Positions 52,186-62,440 are shown, counted from the stretch's first letter. The stretch is DNA of 64,000 nt from Erythrobacter donghaensis (GCF_002155425.1 NZ_MUYG01000008.1:312238-376237), one strand, 5' to 3'. Notes: generated by a model not told the origin, from the letters alone. Translations and numbers: made by a program.

Positions 52186-53721
52186 GTGAACAACGTGCGC
52201 TATGTATACGGACTGTCGAGCGCGCTGCTGGTGGGCGGCGCTACCCTTTCGCTGATCACCGGCTCGCCGCTGGGCGCGCAGGTGGCGCAGAACGACGGGG
52301 CAGTGATGGACCAGGTGGTGCCCGTTGCAGGCGCTCCGGCCAGCTTTGCCGATCTGACCGCGCAGTTGCAGCCCGCGGTGGTCAACATCGCCACGCGCCA
52401 GCGGGTCGAGGTGGCCAATAACCCCTTCGCCGGCACGCCCTTTGCCGAACTGTTCAACCGCCGCGGCGGAGGGGGCGGCGAGCCGCAGACGCGCGAGGCG
52501 CAGTCGCTGGGTTCGGGCTTCATCATTTCGGCTGACGGCTATGTCGTCACCAACAACCACGTGATCAATCCGCCCGACAGCCGCGCCAAGCTGGAATCGA
52601 TCACCATCACCACCACCGACGGCACCGAATACGAAGCCGAACTGGTCGGCGCGGATGCGGCGTCCGACCTCGCGGTGCTCAAGATCAAGTCGAACAAGCC
52701 CTTCCCCTACGTGCGCTTCGGCGATTCGAGCGCGGCGCGTCCGGGTGACTGGGTGGTGGCGATCGGCAACCCCTTCGGCCTCAACGGCACGGTCACGAGC
52801 GGGATCATCTCGGCGGTCTATCGCAACACCGGCCAAGGCGGCGCCTATGACCGCTACATCCAGACCGACGCCAGCATCAACCGCGGCAATTCCGGCGGCC
52901 CGCTGTTCGACATGCGCGGCAACGTGATCGGCATCAATAACGCGATCTTCTCGCCCTCGGGCGGCAGCGTCGGGATCGGCTTTGCGATCCCCGCTGAAAT
53001 CGCCGCGCCGATCGTCCAGAAGCTGCGGTCGGGCGAGGAAATCCAGCGCGGCTACATGGGCGTGCGGCTCCAGCCGATCGACGAGGATTTCGCCGCCTCG
53101 CTCGGCCTGCCCAAGCGCCGGGGCGAGCTGGCCCAGACGGTCGAGGACGGCAGCCCCGCTGCCAAGGCCGGGATCCGTTCGGGCGACGTGCTGACCAAGG
53201 TCAACGGCAAGGACGTGACCGCCGATCAGACCGTCAGCTTCCTCGTCGCCAACCTCCAGCCGGGCACCTCCATTCCGGTCGAAGTGCTGCGCGATGGCAA
53301 GCGGGTGAACATCAACGTCACGCTCGGCAAGCGCCCGACCGAGGCGGAACTGCTCCAGCAGAACCAGACCTTCGACCCCGAGGCGGAAGAGCCGATGGCC
53401 CCGGGCACTTCAGACGGCACGATCGAGCAGAAGCTCGGGATGCAGGTGATGCCGATGAACGCCGGGGTGGCCCGATCGCTTGGCGTGGCGGCCGATTTGC
53501 AGGGCGTGGTGATCGCGGCGGTCGACCCCAATGGCGATGCGGCCCGCAAGGGCCTGCGCCGGGGCGACATCATCCTGTCGGCCAATTATCAGGCGACCCC
53601 CACGGTCGAGGCGCTGCTGGCGCAGGTCAATGCCGCCACCGCCGAGAACCGCGAGGCGATCCTGCTGCGCATCCAGCGCCGCACCACCCCGCCCGCCTTC
53701 ATCGCGGTGCGCCTGCGGTAA
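52186..53721 (+). CDS. degP: periplasmic serine protease/chaperone DegP-like (Do family)
   Basis: 511 residues. Export signal at about 3-32 (hydrophobic GLSSALLVGGATLSLITGS, ending near LGAQ). Protease domain has the triad His125 (TNNHV), Asp161 (ASDLAVL) and Ser236 (RGNSGGPLF). Two PDZ domains follow (about 275-365 and 420-510, with GVRLQPIDEDFAASLGLP and VARSLGVAADLQGVVIAAVD). It degrades or refolds misfolded envelope proteins. The start is GTG 52186 with AAGGA ten bases upstream; a TTG at 52129 is less likely. Convergent with the PBP1A gene and closed by a hairpin terminator. Follows hflKC. Confidence 0.94.
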   Translation: MNNVRYVYGLSSALLVGGATLSLITGSPLGAQVAQNDGAVMDQVVPVAGAPASFADLTAQLQPAVVNIATRQRVEVANNPFAGTPFAELFNRRGGGGGEPQTREAQSLGSGFIISADGYVVTNNHVINPPDSRAKLESITITTTDGTEYEAELVGADAASDLAVLKIKSNKPFPYVRFGDSSAARPGDWVVAIGNPFGLNGTVTSGIISAVYRNTGQGGAYDRYIQTDASINRGNSGGPLFDMRGNVIGINNAIFSPSGGSVGIGFAIPAEIAAPIVQKLRSGEEIQRGYMGVRLQPIDEDFAASLGLPKRRGELAQTVEDGSPAAKAGIRSGDVLTKVNGKDVTADQTVSFLVANLQPGTSIPVEVLRDGKRVNINVTLGKRPTEAELLQQNQTFDPEAEEPMAPGTSDGTIEQKLGMQVMPMNAGVARSLGVAADLQGVVIAAVDPNGDAARKGLRRGDIILSANYQATPTVEALLAQVNAATAENREAILLRIQRRTTPPAFIAVRLR

Positions 53722-53744
53722 GCGGGACAGCGACACGACAAACG

Positions 53745-53778
53745 AAAGGGCGCTGGGAGATGATCCCGGCGCCCTTTT
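53745..53778. terminator. bidirectional terminator between degP and PBP1A
   Basis: AAAGGGCGCTGGGA pairs with TCCCGGCGCCCTTTT round a 5-base loop, with one T:G-type mismatch in the stem. T-runs lie on both sides (CTTTT, and AAAG read as CTTT on the other strand), as expected between convergent genes. Confidence 0.85.
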
Positions 53779-53811
53779 CGTATCGCCTTACTGACCGCGC
53801 TATTGATCGCG

Positions 53812-56004
53812 TTACTGATCTCCGGGCTTGATCGCAGGCTGCGGCGGCGGACGACGCGGCGGGTCGCGCTGCGGGTCTCGTTGGGGGCGGGGGTTCTGCG
53901 GCAGCGCACCGCCGGTCGCCTGTTCGAGGAACTCCTCGCTTGCCGCAGGGGGTGCATTGGCCCCGCGCTCGCCGTCAGGGCCGAAGGGGTCCGGCCCGGT
54001 TTCGCGCGTGCCGGGCTCGACCATGTTGCCCTGTTCGTCGATGTAGTAATAATCGTCCGGGCTGCCGAACATCGCTTCCTCGTCGGGCTCCAGCTGCCAT
54101 TCGGGCAGGTTGAGCGTGACGTCGAATTCCTCGACCGGGCGGCTCTTGACGGCATAGCGCATATAGGCGGCAAAGGCCTGTGCGGGGGCGCGGCCGCCCT
54201 GGAGGCCGGGGACGGGCTTGGCATCGTCGCGGCCCATCCACACGCCAGTGGTGATCCCGCTGGAAAAGCCGATGAACCAGCCATCCTTGTTCGACGAGGT
54301 GGTGCCGGTCTTGCCCGCCACCGGCCGCCCGATCTGCGCCGCGCGGCCGGTGCCGGTCTGCACCGCAGCTTGCAACAGATCGGTTATCCCGGCGACGACA
54401 TAATCGGGCACCTGCGGCGAGGGGCGCACCTCTTCGTGACGGTAGAGCACCTCGCCATCCGCGCCGGTCACCTTGGTGATACCATAGGGCTGGACCGCCG
54501 AACCCTTGGCCGCGATCCCGGCGAAGGCCTGAGTCATCTCGATCACCCGCATCTCCGAGGCGCCCAGCACCATCGAGGGGTTGGTGTCGATCTTGGAATT
54601 CACCCCGAACCGCCGCGCCATCGAAGCGACCGTGCCGAACCCGACCTCGTTGCCGAGCTGCGCCGCGACCGTGTTGATCGAGAAGGCGAAGGCGGTGCGC
54701 AGATCGGTCTCGCCCACGTTGCGCCCGTTGGAGTTGCGCGGGCTCCAGCCGCCGATGGTCACCGGCGTGTCGTTGACCTTGTCCTCGGGGGTGTATCCCG
54801 CCTCGAGCGCCGCGAGATAGACGAACAGCTTCCACGCCGACCCCGGCTGGCGCAGCGCGGCGGTGGCGCGGTTGTAGTTGCTGGCGACGTAATCCGTGCC
54901 GCCCACCATCGCGAGGATCGCGCCGTCACGGTCGAGGCTGACCAGCGCGCCCTGCGCCCCGTTCGGAGTGTTCGCCTCGATCGCGGCGGTCGCGGCGCGT
55001 TGCATCCCGACATCGAGCGTGGTCCACACCTCGATCGGCTCGTAGGTTTCGGGCAGGATGATATCGAGCTGCGGCAGCACCCAGTCAGTGAAGTAGCGCA
55101 CCGAATTCTGCCCGGCGTCCTGCTTCAGCTGCACAGTGCCGACATCGACCTGCGCCTGATCGGCGGTGATGTAGCCCTGTTCCTGCATCAGCTTCAGCAC
55201 CACCTGTGCGCGGTCGACCGCGGCCTGCACGTCGGCGGTGGGCGAATACTGGCTGGGGGCCTTTACCAGCCCGGCGATGATCGCGGCTTCCTCGACGCTG
55301 AGCTCGCTCGCCGGGTGGCTGAAGAATTTGCGGCTGGCGCTGTCGATGCCGTAGGCCCCGCCGCCGAAATAGACCTTGTTGAGATAAAGCTCGAGGATCT
55401 GCTCCTTCGAGAACTTCCATTCCAGCGCCATCGCCAGCACCGCCTCGCGCGCCTTGCGGTCGGGGGTGCGGTTGTTGTTGAGGAACAGGTTGCGCGCGAG
55501 CTGCTGGGTGATGGTCGAGGTGCCGCCGATGCGCGAGCGTGATCCTGTCACCCATTCCACCACCGCACCGGTCAGGCGCACCGGATCGACCCCGAAGTGC
55601 GATGTGAAACGCTTGTCCTCCACCGCGACCATGGCGTTGGTCATGGTCTTGGGGATTTCGCCATATTCGAGCCATTCGCCGAAGCTCGGCCCGATCTCGA
55701 CCAGCTCGCGCCCGTCGCGTGCGCGCACCACGATAGTCTGGCCCGACTGGGTCGCCTTGAGGGTGCCGTAATCGGGCAGCGAGGAGGCGGCAAAGCCGAC
55801 CGCGAAGGCCAGCACCACCAGGCCCAGAACCGCCAGCGCGCCGCCCCACAGGAACAACCGCTTCAGCCACACCCGCCAGCGCGGCGGGCCTGCGCCTGGC
55901 CCTTTGGGCGCAGCATCAGGGGATGGCGCGGCATTGCGCTCGGCCGCCGCCCGGCGGGAACCGCGCGCGCCTTTGTTCTGCAACTGCTCACCCCGTCTCG
56001 ACAT
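53812..56004 (-). CDS. penicillin-binding protein 1A family (bifunctional)
   Basis: 730 residues. A membrane helix at about 50-72, a glycosyltransferase domain (MVAVEDKRFTSHFGVDPVR with catalytic Glu129; STITQQLARNLFLN) and a transpeptidase domain with SxxK at PGSAWK, SxN at SINTVAAQ and KTG at VAGKTGTTSSNKDGW. It polymerises and crosslinks peptidoglycan. A proline- and charge-rich tail follows (NPRPQRDPQRDPPRRPP). Both active sites are intact, so this is a class A enzyme. ATG 56004. Transcribed alone, convergent with degP. Confidence 0.95.
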   Translation of the reverse strand: MSRRGEQLQNKGARGSRRAAAERNAAPSPDAAPKGPGAGPPRWRVWLKRLFLWGGALAVLGLVVLAFAVGFAASSLPDYGTLKATQSGQTIVVRARDGRELVEIGPSFGEWLEYGEIPKTMTNAMVAVEDKRFTSHFGVDPVRLTGAVVEWVTGSRSRIGGTSTITQQLARNLFLNNNRTPDRKAREAVLAMALEWKFSKEQILELYLNKVYFGGGAYGIDSASRKFFSHPASELSVEEAAIIAGLVKAPSQYSPTADVQAAVDRAQVVLKLMQEQGYITADQAQVDVGTVQLKQDAGQNSVRYFTDWVLPQLDIILPETYEPIEVWTTLDVGMQRAATAAIEANTPNGAQGALVSLDRDGAILAMVGGTDYVASNYNRATAALRQPGSAWKLFVYLAALEAGYTPEDKVNDTPVTIGGWSPRNSNGRNVGETDLRTAFAFSINTVAAQLGNEVGFGTVASMARRFGVNSKIDTNPSMVLGASEMRVIEMTQAFAGIAAKGSAVQPYGITKVTGADGEVLYRHEEVRPSPQVPDYVVAGITDLLQAAVQTGTGRAAQIGRPVAGKTGTTSSNKDGWFIGFSSGITTGVWMGRDDAKPVPGLQGGRAPAQAFAAYMRYAVKSRPVEEFDVTLNLPEWQLEPDEEAMFGSPDDYYYIDEQGNMVEPGTRETGPDPFGPDGERGANAPPAASEEFLEQATGGALPQNPRPQRDPQRDPPRRPPPQPAIKPGDQ

Positions 56005-56127
56005 TCAGCCTGCCCATCCAAAGCCCCCCGGCGAAGGGGCAGCAAAACGCCCCTGTGCATAGGGAAGTTCTAACCGGGGGTGAACCCGCAAGCACACCGA
56101 TCTCCCCCGCCATGACGGCGCATTGGC

Positions 56128-56532
56128 TCAGCTGTCGGCCGGGGTGAAGATCAGCGCGGCGGAATTGATGCAGTAGCGCAAGCCCCCCTGCTCGGGCGGG
56201 CCGTCGGGAAAGACGTGGCCCAGATGCCCGCCGCACTTGCCGCAGCGCACTTCGGTTCGGACCATGCCGTAGCTGACGTCGCGGTGCTCTTCGATCACCT
56301 CCTCGTCGGCGGGCTTGGTGAAGGCGGGCCAGCCACAGCCGGAGTTGTACTTGGCGGTCGAATAGAACAGCTGCGTCCCGCAGGCGGCGCAGTGATATTC
56401 ACCCTCGTCATAGAACTTGTCGTATTCGCCGGTGAAGGCGCGCTCGGTCCCGGCCTCGCGCAGGATATGATACTGCGTCGGGGTAAGCTTCTCGCGCCAT
56501 TCGGCGTCGTTCAGTTCGAGCTTGTCCATCAT
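56128..56532 (-). CDS. msrB: peptide-methionine (R)-S-oxide reductase
   Basis: 134 residues. Reduces methionine R-sulfoxide. The zinc-binding pairs are CAACG and CGKCGG; also CGWPAF and HLGHVF; catalytic Cys in [12 protein letters not shown] 56532 follows GGGAGATGGC; an ATG three bases inside is also possible. Monocistronic, divergent from the small membrane protein gene at 56643. Confidence 0.96.
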   Translation of the reverse strand: MMDKLELNDAEWREKLTPTQYHILREAGTERAFTGEYDKFYDEGEYHCAACGTQLFYSTAKYNSGCGWPAFTKPADEEVIEEHRDVSYGMVRTEVRCGKCGGHLGHVFPDGPPEQGGLRYCINSAALIFTPADS

Positions 56533-56642
56533 GCCATCTCCCGGATGCGCCTGTCTGGCGTCACGGTAACCATATGGCCCCTTGCGGGCGCGGGGCAAGT
56601 CTGACAGCTTGCTATGGGCCGATAAGCACGGGGGAAATTGCC

Positions 56643-56843
56643 ATGCAAGACAACAAGACGCCCGTTACCGTTCTGCGCGTTCTCAGCATGATGCTATTCG
56701 TTTTGGCTCTCGCTGTTCTGGGAGCCCGGATGTTTGCCGGGATCGACGTTCCGCTGCCGACGATTCTGGGGCTGGTTACGGTCGGGTTCGCCGTGCTGAC
56801 GGTAGCCCAGTTCAATGCCAACAAGGCCAAGAACAAGGATTAG
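56643..56843 (+). CDS. small two-helix membrane protein of unknown function
   Basis: 66 residues. Two hydrophobic segments ([21 protein letters not shown] and [17 protein letters not shown]) with a short acidic-proline turn between, then a lysine-rich tail (NANKAKNKD). GGGGGAAATTGCC precedes the ATG at 56643. I do not recognise a family. Convergent with the GST at 56877 with a 33-bp gap. Confidence 0.7.
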   Translation: MQDNKTPVTVLRVLSMMLFVLALAVLGARMFAGIDVPLPTILGLVTVGFAVLTVAQFNANKAKNKD

Positions 56844-56876
56844 GTTGCGGACCGCGCGCGCCGCGCCGTGCGCCCC

Positions 56877-57545
56877 TTATCCGTCCAGCAAAGCGTAATG
56901 CGCAGGCGGCTTGATCGTCTCCATCCGCTCTGTGAGCAGCGGGCGGAAGCTCGGGCGGCTCTTGAACACGGCGTACCAGCCGCGCGACTGTTCGTGCCCG
57001 GCCCAGTCGATCCCGCCGAGGTAATCGGCGACCGAAATCTGCGCGGCGGCGGCCAGATCGGCGAGGCTCATGGTCGATCCCGCCACCCACGGACGGTTGT
57101 CGATCAGCCAGTCGAGATAGTCGAGATGCCCGTGCGCCATCTTCATCGCGTTGCGCAGCGCGCCGCTGTCGGGCGGCTGGCGCAGGATCCGCTTCTTCAT
57201 GCGCTCTGACAGCAGGGGCGCAGTGACATCGGCGTAGAAATTCTCGTCGAACAGCGCGACCAGCCGCCGGATTTCGGCGCGCTGGGTGGCGGTGCCGTTG
57301 ATCATCGGATTGCGCTCTACCGTCTCCTCGAAATATTCCGCGATCGCGCGACTATCGGGGATGACGATGTTCTTCTCCGGATTGACGATCACCGGCGTGC
57401 GCCCGGCCGGGTTCAAATTGAAGAACATGTCCGAGGCCGACCACGGGTCCTCGCGCAGCAGATCGAAGGGGATGTTCTTCTCGCTCAGCAGCAGCCGGAT
57501 CTTGCGGCTGAAGGGGCAGAGCGGGAATTGATGGAGTTGCCACAT
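56877..57545 (-). CDS. glutathione S-transferase
   Basis: 222 residues. Begins MWQLHQFPLCPFSRKIRLLLSEK; the Cys-Pro-Phe-Ser of a thioredoxin-like start is the likely active region (CPFS), then GRTPVIVN with the cis-proline, and IPDSRAIAEYFEE with the glutathione Ser. The C-terminal helical half follows. Beta- or omega-like from the CPFS motif. Start ATG 57545 fits the family N-terminus; ATG 57554 and 57566 are in frame. Second GST in the window. Confidence 0.88.
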   Translation of the reverse strand: MWQLHQFPLCPFSRKIRLLLSEKNIPFDLLREDPWSASDMFFNLNPAGRTPVIVNPEKNIVIPDSRAIAEYFEETVERNPMINGTATQRAEIRRLVALFDENFYADVTAPLLSERMKKRILRQPPDSGALRNAMKMAHGHLDYLDWLIDNRPWVAGSTMSLADLAAAAQISVADYLGGIDWAGHEQSRGWYAVFKSRPSFRPLLTERMETIKPPAHYALLDG

Positions 57546-57621
57546 GGTGGCCATTCCATGCCCCATCTGCCGCAGCGAATCCAGCGGGTCGCGCGGCGGG
57601 TGCGGGGATATGTTGCCGGAT

Positions 57622-58014
57622 TTACAGCCCTGCGGCGGACTTCATCAACTCGCAGGCTGGCATCATCTGCGCGACCCGCTGTTCGCCCTCGGGGCCGTTG
57701 TTGCTTTCGACCCCCCTGGCGGCAATCATCACGATGTTTTCGCGCGTCAGGCCTGTGTCCATCAGCTGCGCCATCACCCGCACGAAGAATTCGCGCCCGC
57801 CGCTGGCGGTGACCTCGGGATAGCCCGCGCCGCGCGGATCGCCCGCCTTCTGCCACTGGCCGATGGTGGCATAGGCTACCGCGCAGCGCGCGGCAGCCGC
57901 GTCGGCGACGGGAAGCTCCTCGATCGTGATGGTCTCGGCGGGCGGCGGCGGGGCGGCAGCCGGCGGCGGAGCATCCTGAAGCGCGAGCGCGGCGGCGAAA
58001 AGGGGCATGAGCAT
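57622..58014 (-). CDS. small secreted protein of unknown function
   Basis: 130 residues. Short hydrophobic N-terminus (LMPLFAAALALQ) then a proline/alanine-rich linker (PPPAAAPPPPAETI) and a small domain with CAVAYATIGQWQKAG, EFFVRVMAQLMDTGLTRENIVMIAARGVESNN and CELMKSA. Two cysteines may pair. ATG 58014 follows [11 protein letters not shown] do not recognise a family. Divergent from the VOC gene at 58125. Confidence 0.65.
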   Translation of the reverse strand: MLMPLFAAALALQDAPPPAAAPPPPAETITIEELPVADAAAARCAVAYATIGQWQKAGDPRGAGYPEVTASGGREFFVRVMAQLMDTGLTRENIVMIAARGVESNNGPEGEQRVAQMMPACELMKSAAGL

Positions 58015-58124
58015 GGCCTCTCCTATGCCCTGCCACCTGAACCTGTGGCTACCGAAATCCACGTTGCGGGTGCGGGCGATCCGTCCTAATCCGCAACCTG
58101 TCTTATGAGAGGAGACGCAATTCC

Positions 58125-58514
58125 ATGTTCAGTCACATCATGATCGGGACCAGCGATTTCGATCGCGCCAAGGCCTTCTACGACACCGTGCTCGCCACGC
58201 TGGGCGCGGGGCCGGGGATGATCAACGTCGCCGCCACCGGGCACAAGCGCGCCTTCTGGATGCACAATGGCGGGATGTTCTCGATCAGCGAGCCGATCAA
58301 CGATCAGCCCGCGACCTGCGCCAACGGATCGACCGTCGGCTTTGCCTGCGACAGCCTCGAGCAGGTGCAGGCCTTCCACGATGCAGCCGTGGCGGCGGGC
58401 GGAAAGTCGATCGAAGATCCCCCGGGCCCACGCACCGGCGCGATGGGAACGCTGAACCTCGGCTACGTGCTTGATCTCGACGGGCACAAGCTGTGCATGC
58501 TGCACAGGGCTTGA
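58125..58514 (+). CDS. VOC-family protein
   Basis: 129 residues. FSHIMIGTSDFDRAKAFYDTVLATLG is the standard first module, followed by FSISEPINDQP and LDLDGHKLCMLHRA with the C-terminal strand. The pattern is that of small glyoxalase-like dioxygenase/resistance proteins of unknown substrate (similar to YaeR or fosfomycin-like folds but without assignment). AGGAGACG precedes ATG 58125. A long hairpin element follows the stop. Confidence 0.85.
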   Translation: MFSHIMIGTSDFDRAKAFYDTVLATLGAGPGMINVAATGHKRAFWMHNGGMFSISEPINDQPATCANGSTVGFACDSLEQVQAFHDAAVAAGGKSIEDPPGPRTGAMGTLNLGYVLDLDGHKLCMLHRA

Positions 58515-58519
58515 TGTGA

Positions 58520-58627
58520 AGGGGTCACTGGCGTGACCCCTCAGACCTCCCGCCCCACCTCCCCGCCCGGCCACCATAACATAGTGGTACTATTGGTGGC
58601 CGGGCGGGGAGGTGGGGCGGGAGGTCT
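58520..58627. repeat. bipartite hairpin element, copy 2
   Basis: Module A: AGGGGTCAC and GTGACCCCT (58520-58541) round TGGC. Module B: a perfect 34-bp stem, 58543-58576 with 58594-58627, with a 17-base loop that itself has an ATAGT/ACTAT stem. The order, spacing and core bases (TCACTGRCGTGA in A; CTCCCC-CCCGGCCAC in B) match the copy at 41986. It separates convergent genes (VOC and metW), so it may also terminate both. Confidence 0.9.
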
Positions 58628-58644
58628 GCGCCACCGAAGGTGGC

Positions 58645-59232
58645 TCATCTACTCAATTCGAACACAGCAAACTCGGCGCGCCAGTTAGCCGCTGGCGCGC
58701 CGATCTGCTTCTCGTTCGAGAAGAACCACGCGCGTTCGATCCGCGCGCCTTTCAGCTTAGCAAGGTCGCGAAAGTCCTCGACCGTGACGTGGTGGATGTT
58801 CTCGGTCTCATACCAGCTGACCGGCAGCGCCCGCGTCACCGGCATCCGCCCGCCCAGCAGCAACGCCGCGCGGGTGCGCCAGTGGGCGAAGTTGGGAAAC
58901 GAGACGAAGGCGCGCCGGCCGACGCGCAGCAGCTCGTCGAGCATCAGGTCGGGCCGGGTCGCGGTCTGGAGCGTCTGGCTGAGGATCGCGTAATCGAACG
59001 CCTTGTCGGGGTAGTTGGCGAGGTCGAGATTGGCATCGCCCTGCACCACGCTGAGACCGCGCGACACGCAGCGTTCCACCAGCGCGCCGTCGAGCTCCAT
59101 CCCGCGCGCATCGCAGCCGCTTGTCGCTTCCAGCTCCGCCATCAGCGCGCCGTCCCCGCAGCCGATGTCGAGCACCCGGCTGCCGGGCGTCACATGCGCG
59201 GCGATCGCAGCGAGGTCGGGGCGCAAGCTCAT
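58645..59232 (-). CDS. metW: methionine biosynthesis protein MetW
   Basis: 195 residues. SAM-dependent methyltransferase fold: [15 protein letters not shown] (motif I), [49 protein letters not shown] (in part) and [18 protein letters not shown], specific to MetW. It works with MetX; in several bacteria it is needed for homoserine acylation. Start ATG 59232 overlaps the metX stop (ATGA). Confidence 0.95.
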   Translation of the reverse strand: MSLRPDLAAIAAHVTPGSRVLDIGCGDGALMAELEATSGCDARGMELDGALVERCVSRGLSVVQGDANLDLANYPDKAFDYAILSQTLQTATRPDLMLDELLRVGRRAFVSFPNFAHWRTRAALLLGGRMPVTRALPVSWYETENIHHVTVEDFRDLAKLKGARIERAWFFSNEKQIGAPAANWRAEFAVFELSR

Positions 59233-60329
59233 TCCACAAACCCCTTCACCACCCGGTCAAGCTGGTCGTGTTCGAGCAGGAAGCTGTCATGCCCGTGCGG
59301 CGCGGACAGTTCCACGAAGCTGACCTTCGCCCCCGCTGCATTCAGCGCGTGGACGATGTGGCGGCTTTCGGCGGTGGGGTAGAGCCAGTCGGTATCGAAG
59401 CTGACGAGGCAGAACCGCGCCTGTGTGCCTGCAAAGGCATCGGCCAGCTTGCCGCCATGCTCCTCGGCGATGTCGAAGTAGTCCATCGCGCGGGTGATGT
59501 AGAGGTAGCTGTTGGCGTCGAACCGCCGGGTGAAGCCGCTGCCCTGATACCTGAGGTAGCTTTCCACCTGGAACTCGGCGTCGAAGCCGAAGCCCTTGGC
59601 CTCGCGGTCCTGCAGGCGGCGGCCGAACTTCTCGGTCAGCCCCGCTTCGGAAAGGTAGGTGATATGCGCCGCCATCCGCGCCACGGCGAGGCCGTTGTCG
59701 GGCCGCGCGTCGCTCGCGTAGTAATCGCCCTCGGCCCATGCGGGGTCGGCCATGATCGCCTGTCGCCCGACTTCATGGAAGGCGATGTTCTGCGCGGAAT
59801 GGCGCGCGGTTGAGGCGATCACCAGCACGCGGGCGGCGCGCTCGGGCCAGTTGGCGGCAAGGCTCAGCGCCTGCATCCCGCCCATCGACCCGCCGACGAC
59901 GGCGTGGAGCTTCTCCACCCCCAGCCCGTCGAGCAGCGCGACAAGCCCGCGCACCATGTCGCGGATGGTGATGACGGGGAAGCGCATCGCGTAGGGAGCG
60001 CCGTCGGGCGCGAGGCTGGCGGGGCCGCTCGATCCCATGCAGGAGCCGATGACATTCGCGCAGATCACGAAGTGGCGGTCGGTGTCGATCGGCTTGCCCG
60101 GCCCGACCATCCGCTCCCACCACCCCGGCTTGCCAGTGATCGGATGCGGGCTGGCGAGGTACTGATCGCCGGTCAGCGCATGACACACCAGCACCGCGTT
60201 GCGCTCGTCCGCCGCCAGCGTCCCATAGGTCTCGTAGGCGATCTCGCAGCCTTCCAGCGCCTGCCCGCTGTCGAGCGGCAGGGGGTGCGGGACTTTGTAG
60301 ACCGGGGAGACAGGCGGAGCGGCGTTCAT
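59229..60329 (-). CDS. metX: homoserine O-acetyltransferase
   Basis: 366 residues. Alpha/beta-hydrolase fold: nucleophile Ser148 in [11 protein letters not shown], Asp in SFDTDWLYP and His in HGHDSFLLE. It acylates homoserine (acetyl, or succinyl in some proteobacteria) in methionine synthesis. ATG 60329. Overlap with metW and divergent from hisC-tyrA. The leader does not show a SAM riboswitch that I can recognise. Confidence 0.93.
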   Translation of the reverse strand: MNAAPPVSPVYKVPHPLPLDSGQALEGCEIAYETYGTLAADERNAVLVCHALTGDQYLASPHPITGKPGWWERMVGPGKPIDTDRHFVICANVIGSCMGSSGPASLAPDGAPYAMRFPVITIRDMVRGLVALLDGLGVEKLHAVVGGSMGGMQALSLAANWPERAARVLVIASTARHSAQNIAFHEVGRQAIMADPAWAEGDYYASDARPDNGLAVARMAAHITYLSEAGLTEKFGRRLQDREAKGFGFDAEFQVESYLRYQGSGFTRRFDANSYLYITRAMDYFDIAEEHGGKLADAFAGTQARFCLVSFDTDWLYPTAESRHIVHALNAAGAKVSFVELSAPHGHDSFLLEHDQLDRVVKGFVE

Positions 60330-60437
60330 TGGCCGTGCGACTTGGGGTAGCCCCCCGCGCGTGTCAATCGGCACCGCAGGCGCCCGCGCGTTTTCGCGCT
60401 GTATTCGCACCCGCAAACTGGCTATCGCGCACGTCCG

Positions 60438-61535
60438 ATGTCGAGACCCGAACCCAAACCCTGGATCAGCGCGATCCACGCCTATGTCCCCGGCAAGTCC
60501 AAGTCGGCGAGCGGCAAGCCGCTGGTGAAGCTGTCGGCCAACGAGAACCCGCTGGGCTCCAGCCCTGCGGCGCTCGCGGCGCTGGCCGAGGGGCACGTGG
60601 CCGCCGACTACCCCGATCCCGATGCGCGGGCTTTGCGGGAGGCCATCGCTCAGGTTCACGGCCTCGACCCGGCGCTGATCGTCTGCGGCACCGGCTCGGG
60701 CGAGCTGCTGCACTGCGCGGTGCAGGCGCTGGCCGGGCCGGGGGACGCGGTGGTGATGTCGCGCTACTCCTTCTCGCTCTACCCGCTGCTGGCGCAGAAG
60801 GTCGGGGCCACGCCGGTCTTCGCCGAGCCCGAGGGCCACGGTGCCAGCGTCGACAACCTGCTTGCCGCCGTCACGCCAGCGACCCGCGTGGTGCTGCTCG
60901 ACAACCCCAACAATCCCGTAGGCACCTTCCTGCCGCCCGCCGAGGTCGCCCGCCTCCACGCCGGGCTGCCTGCCGACGTGCTGCTGGTGGTCGACGAGGC
61001 TTACGGCGAATATGTCGACCCCGCCTTCCAGACTCAGGCCTTCGCCCTCGCGGCGAAGCACGAGAACGTGCTGGTCAGCCGCACCTTCTCCAAGGCCTAT
61101 GGCCTCGCCTCGGAGCGGGTCGGCTGGGTCACCGGCTCGGCGCATCTGATCGATCTCGTCAACCGCCTGCGCGGCGCGTTCAACGTCTCGGTGAGCGGAC
61201 AGAAGGCCGCGCTCGCCGCGCTGGGCGATCAGCAATTCGTCGAACGCAGCCGCAACCACAATGCGACGGAGCGCCAACGACTGGCCGATGCCATCGCGAT
61301 GCTCGGCAACCACGGTATCTCCACCAGCCCCAGCGAAGCCAACTTCCTCCTCGTCCATTTCGAGGGCGACGTGACCGCCACCCAAGCGCTCGACGCGCTG
61401 GCCGAAGCCGGATACGCCGTCCGCCACCTGCCCTCGCAAGGCCTGCCGAACAGCCTGCGCATCACCATCGGCACCACCGCAGCGACAAGCGACGTCATCG
61501 CCACGCTGCGCCAGCTGTGCGGAGAGGCGGCATGA
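60438..61535 (+). CDS. hisC: histidinol-phosphate/aromatic aminotransferase
   Basis: 365 residues, class I/II PLP aminotransferase. [12 protein letters not shown] (substrate entry), DNPNNPVGT (cofactor Asn-Pro), [10 protein letters not shown], and PLP Lys219 in [17 protein letters not shown], and SLRITIGT near the C-terminus with the substrate Arg. HisC enzymes serve histidine synthesis and, in sphingomonads, also phenylalanine/tyrosine transamination. Position just before tyrA with an ATGA overlap supports an aromatic amino-acid role. ATG 60438. Confidence 0.88.
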   Translation: MSRPEPKPWISAIHAYVPGKSKSASGKPLVKLSANENPLGSSPAALAALAEGHVAADYPDPDARALREAIAQVHGLDPALIVCGTGSGELLHCAVQALAGPGDAVVMSRYSFSLYPLLAQKVGATPVFAEPEGHGASVDNLLAAVTPATRVVLLDNPNNPVGTFLPPAEVARLHAGLPADVLLVVDEAYGEYVDPAFQTQAFALAAKHENVLVSRTFSKAYGLASERVGWVTGSAHLIDLVNRLRGAFNVSVSGQKAALAALGDQQFVERSRNHNATERQRLADAIAMLGNHGISTSPSEANFLLVHFEGDVTATQALDALAEAGYAVRHLPSQGLPNSLRITIGTTAATSDVIATLRQLCGEAA

Positions 61536-62440
61536 CCATCCGCTCGCTCGCGATCATCGGCCTCGGCCTGCTCGGCGGGTCGATCGGGCTCGCGACCAAG
61601 GCGCGCGCGCCGCACATCGCCACCACCGGCTGGGACCGCGACCCCGCCGTCCGCGCGCGGGCCGCCGAGCGCGGGCTGGCGGACACCATCGCCGATACCC
61701 CCGAGGCCGCCGTGGCGGGTGCCGACCTTGTGATCCTGTGCGTCCCCGTTGGCGCGATGGGCGAGGCGGCGCGGGCCATTGCCCCGGGCCTGAAGCCCAA
61801 CGCCATCGTCAGCGACGTCGGCTCCTCCAAGGCCGCGGTCGCCGCTGCGCTGGCCGAGGCGCTGCCGCAGGCCACCATCATCCCGGCCCACCCCGTCGCT
61901 GGCACCGAGCAGTCCGGGCCGGACGCGGGCTTCGCCACCCTGTTCGCGGGCCGCTGGTGCATCCTCACCCCGCCCGAGGGCTGTGATGCAGGCGCGCTTC
62001 AGGCCCTGTCGGACTTCTGGACGCAGCTCGGCTCCAAGGTCGAGCTGATGGACGCCGCGCACCACGATCTCGTGCTCGCCGTCACCAGCCACATCCCGCA
62101 CCTTATCGCCTACACCATCGTCGGCACCGCCAGCGATCTCGAGGACGTGACGCAGAGCGAGGTCATCAAGTACTCAGCGGGCGGTTTTCGCGATTTCACC
62201 CGCATCGCCGCCTCCGACCCGGTGATGTGGCGCGACGTGTTCCTCAGCAACAAGGGCGCCGTGCTGGAGATGCTGGGGCGCTTCACCGAGGATCTCACCG
62301 CAATGCAGCGCGCGATCCGATCGGCCGATGGTGACGCTTTGTTCGACCTCTTCACCCGCACCCGCGCGATTCGCCGCGCGGTGATCGAACAAGGCCAGGA
62401 CGACGAACGCCCCGATTTCGGCCGCGAACACGGGGATTGA
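61532..62440 (+). CDS. prephenate/arogenate dehydrogenase
   Basis: 302 residues. N-terminal NAD site [54 protein letters not shown] with the catalytic His, and the helical C-domain [17 protein letters not shown] and [26 protein letters not shown]. It makes 4-hydroxyphenylpyruvate or tyrosine from prephenate or arogenate; which substrate is not clear. No ACT domain. ATG 61532 overlaps the hisC stop. The IS1182 element begins 30 bp after the stop. Confidence 0.9.
   Translation: MTIRSLAIIGLGLLGGSIGLATKARAPHIATTGWDRDPAVRARAAERGLADTIADTPEAAVAGADLVILCVPVGAMGEAARAIAPGLKPNAIVSDVGSSKAAVAAALAEALPQATIIPAHPVAGTEQSGPDAGFATLFAGRWCILTPPEGCDAGALQALSDFWTQLGSKVELMDAAHHDLVLAVTSHIPHLIAYTIVGTASDLEDVTQSEVIKYSAGGFRDFTRIAASDPVMWRDVFLSNKGAVLEMLGRFTEDLTAMQRAIRSADGDALFDLFTRTRAIRRAVIEQGQDDERPDFGREHGD

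Noticed and set aside
60330..60437. SAM riboswitch upstream of metX
   Set aside because: The 108-bp leader does not show the conserved SAM-II or SAM-I pattern; only a TTGACA motif and GC-rich segments are visible.
59229..61439. A 736-codon frame extending metX upstream
   Set aside because: The extra 370 codons are antisense to hisC and low-complexity; MetX family length and sequence start at 60329.
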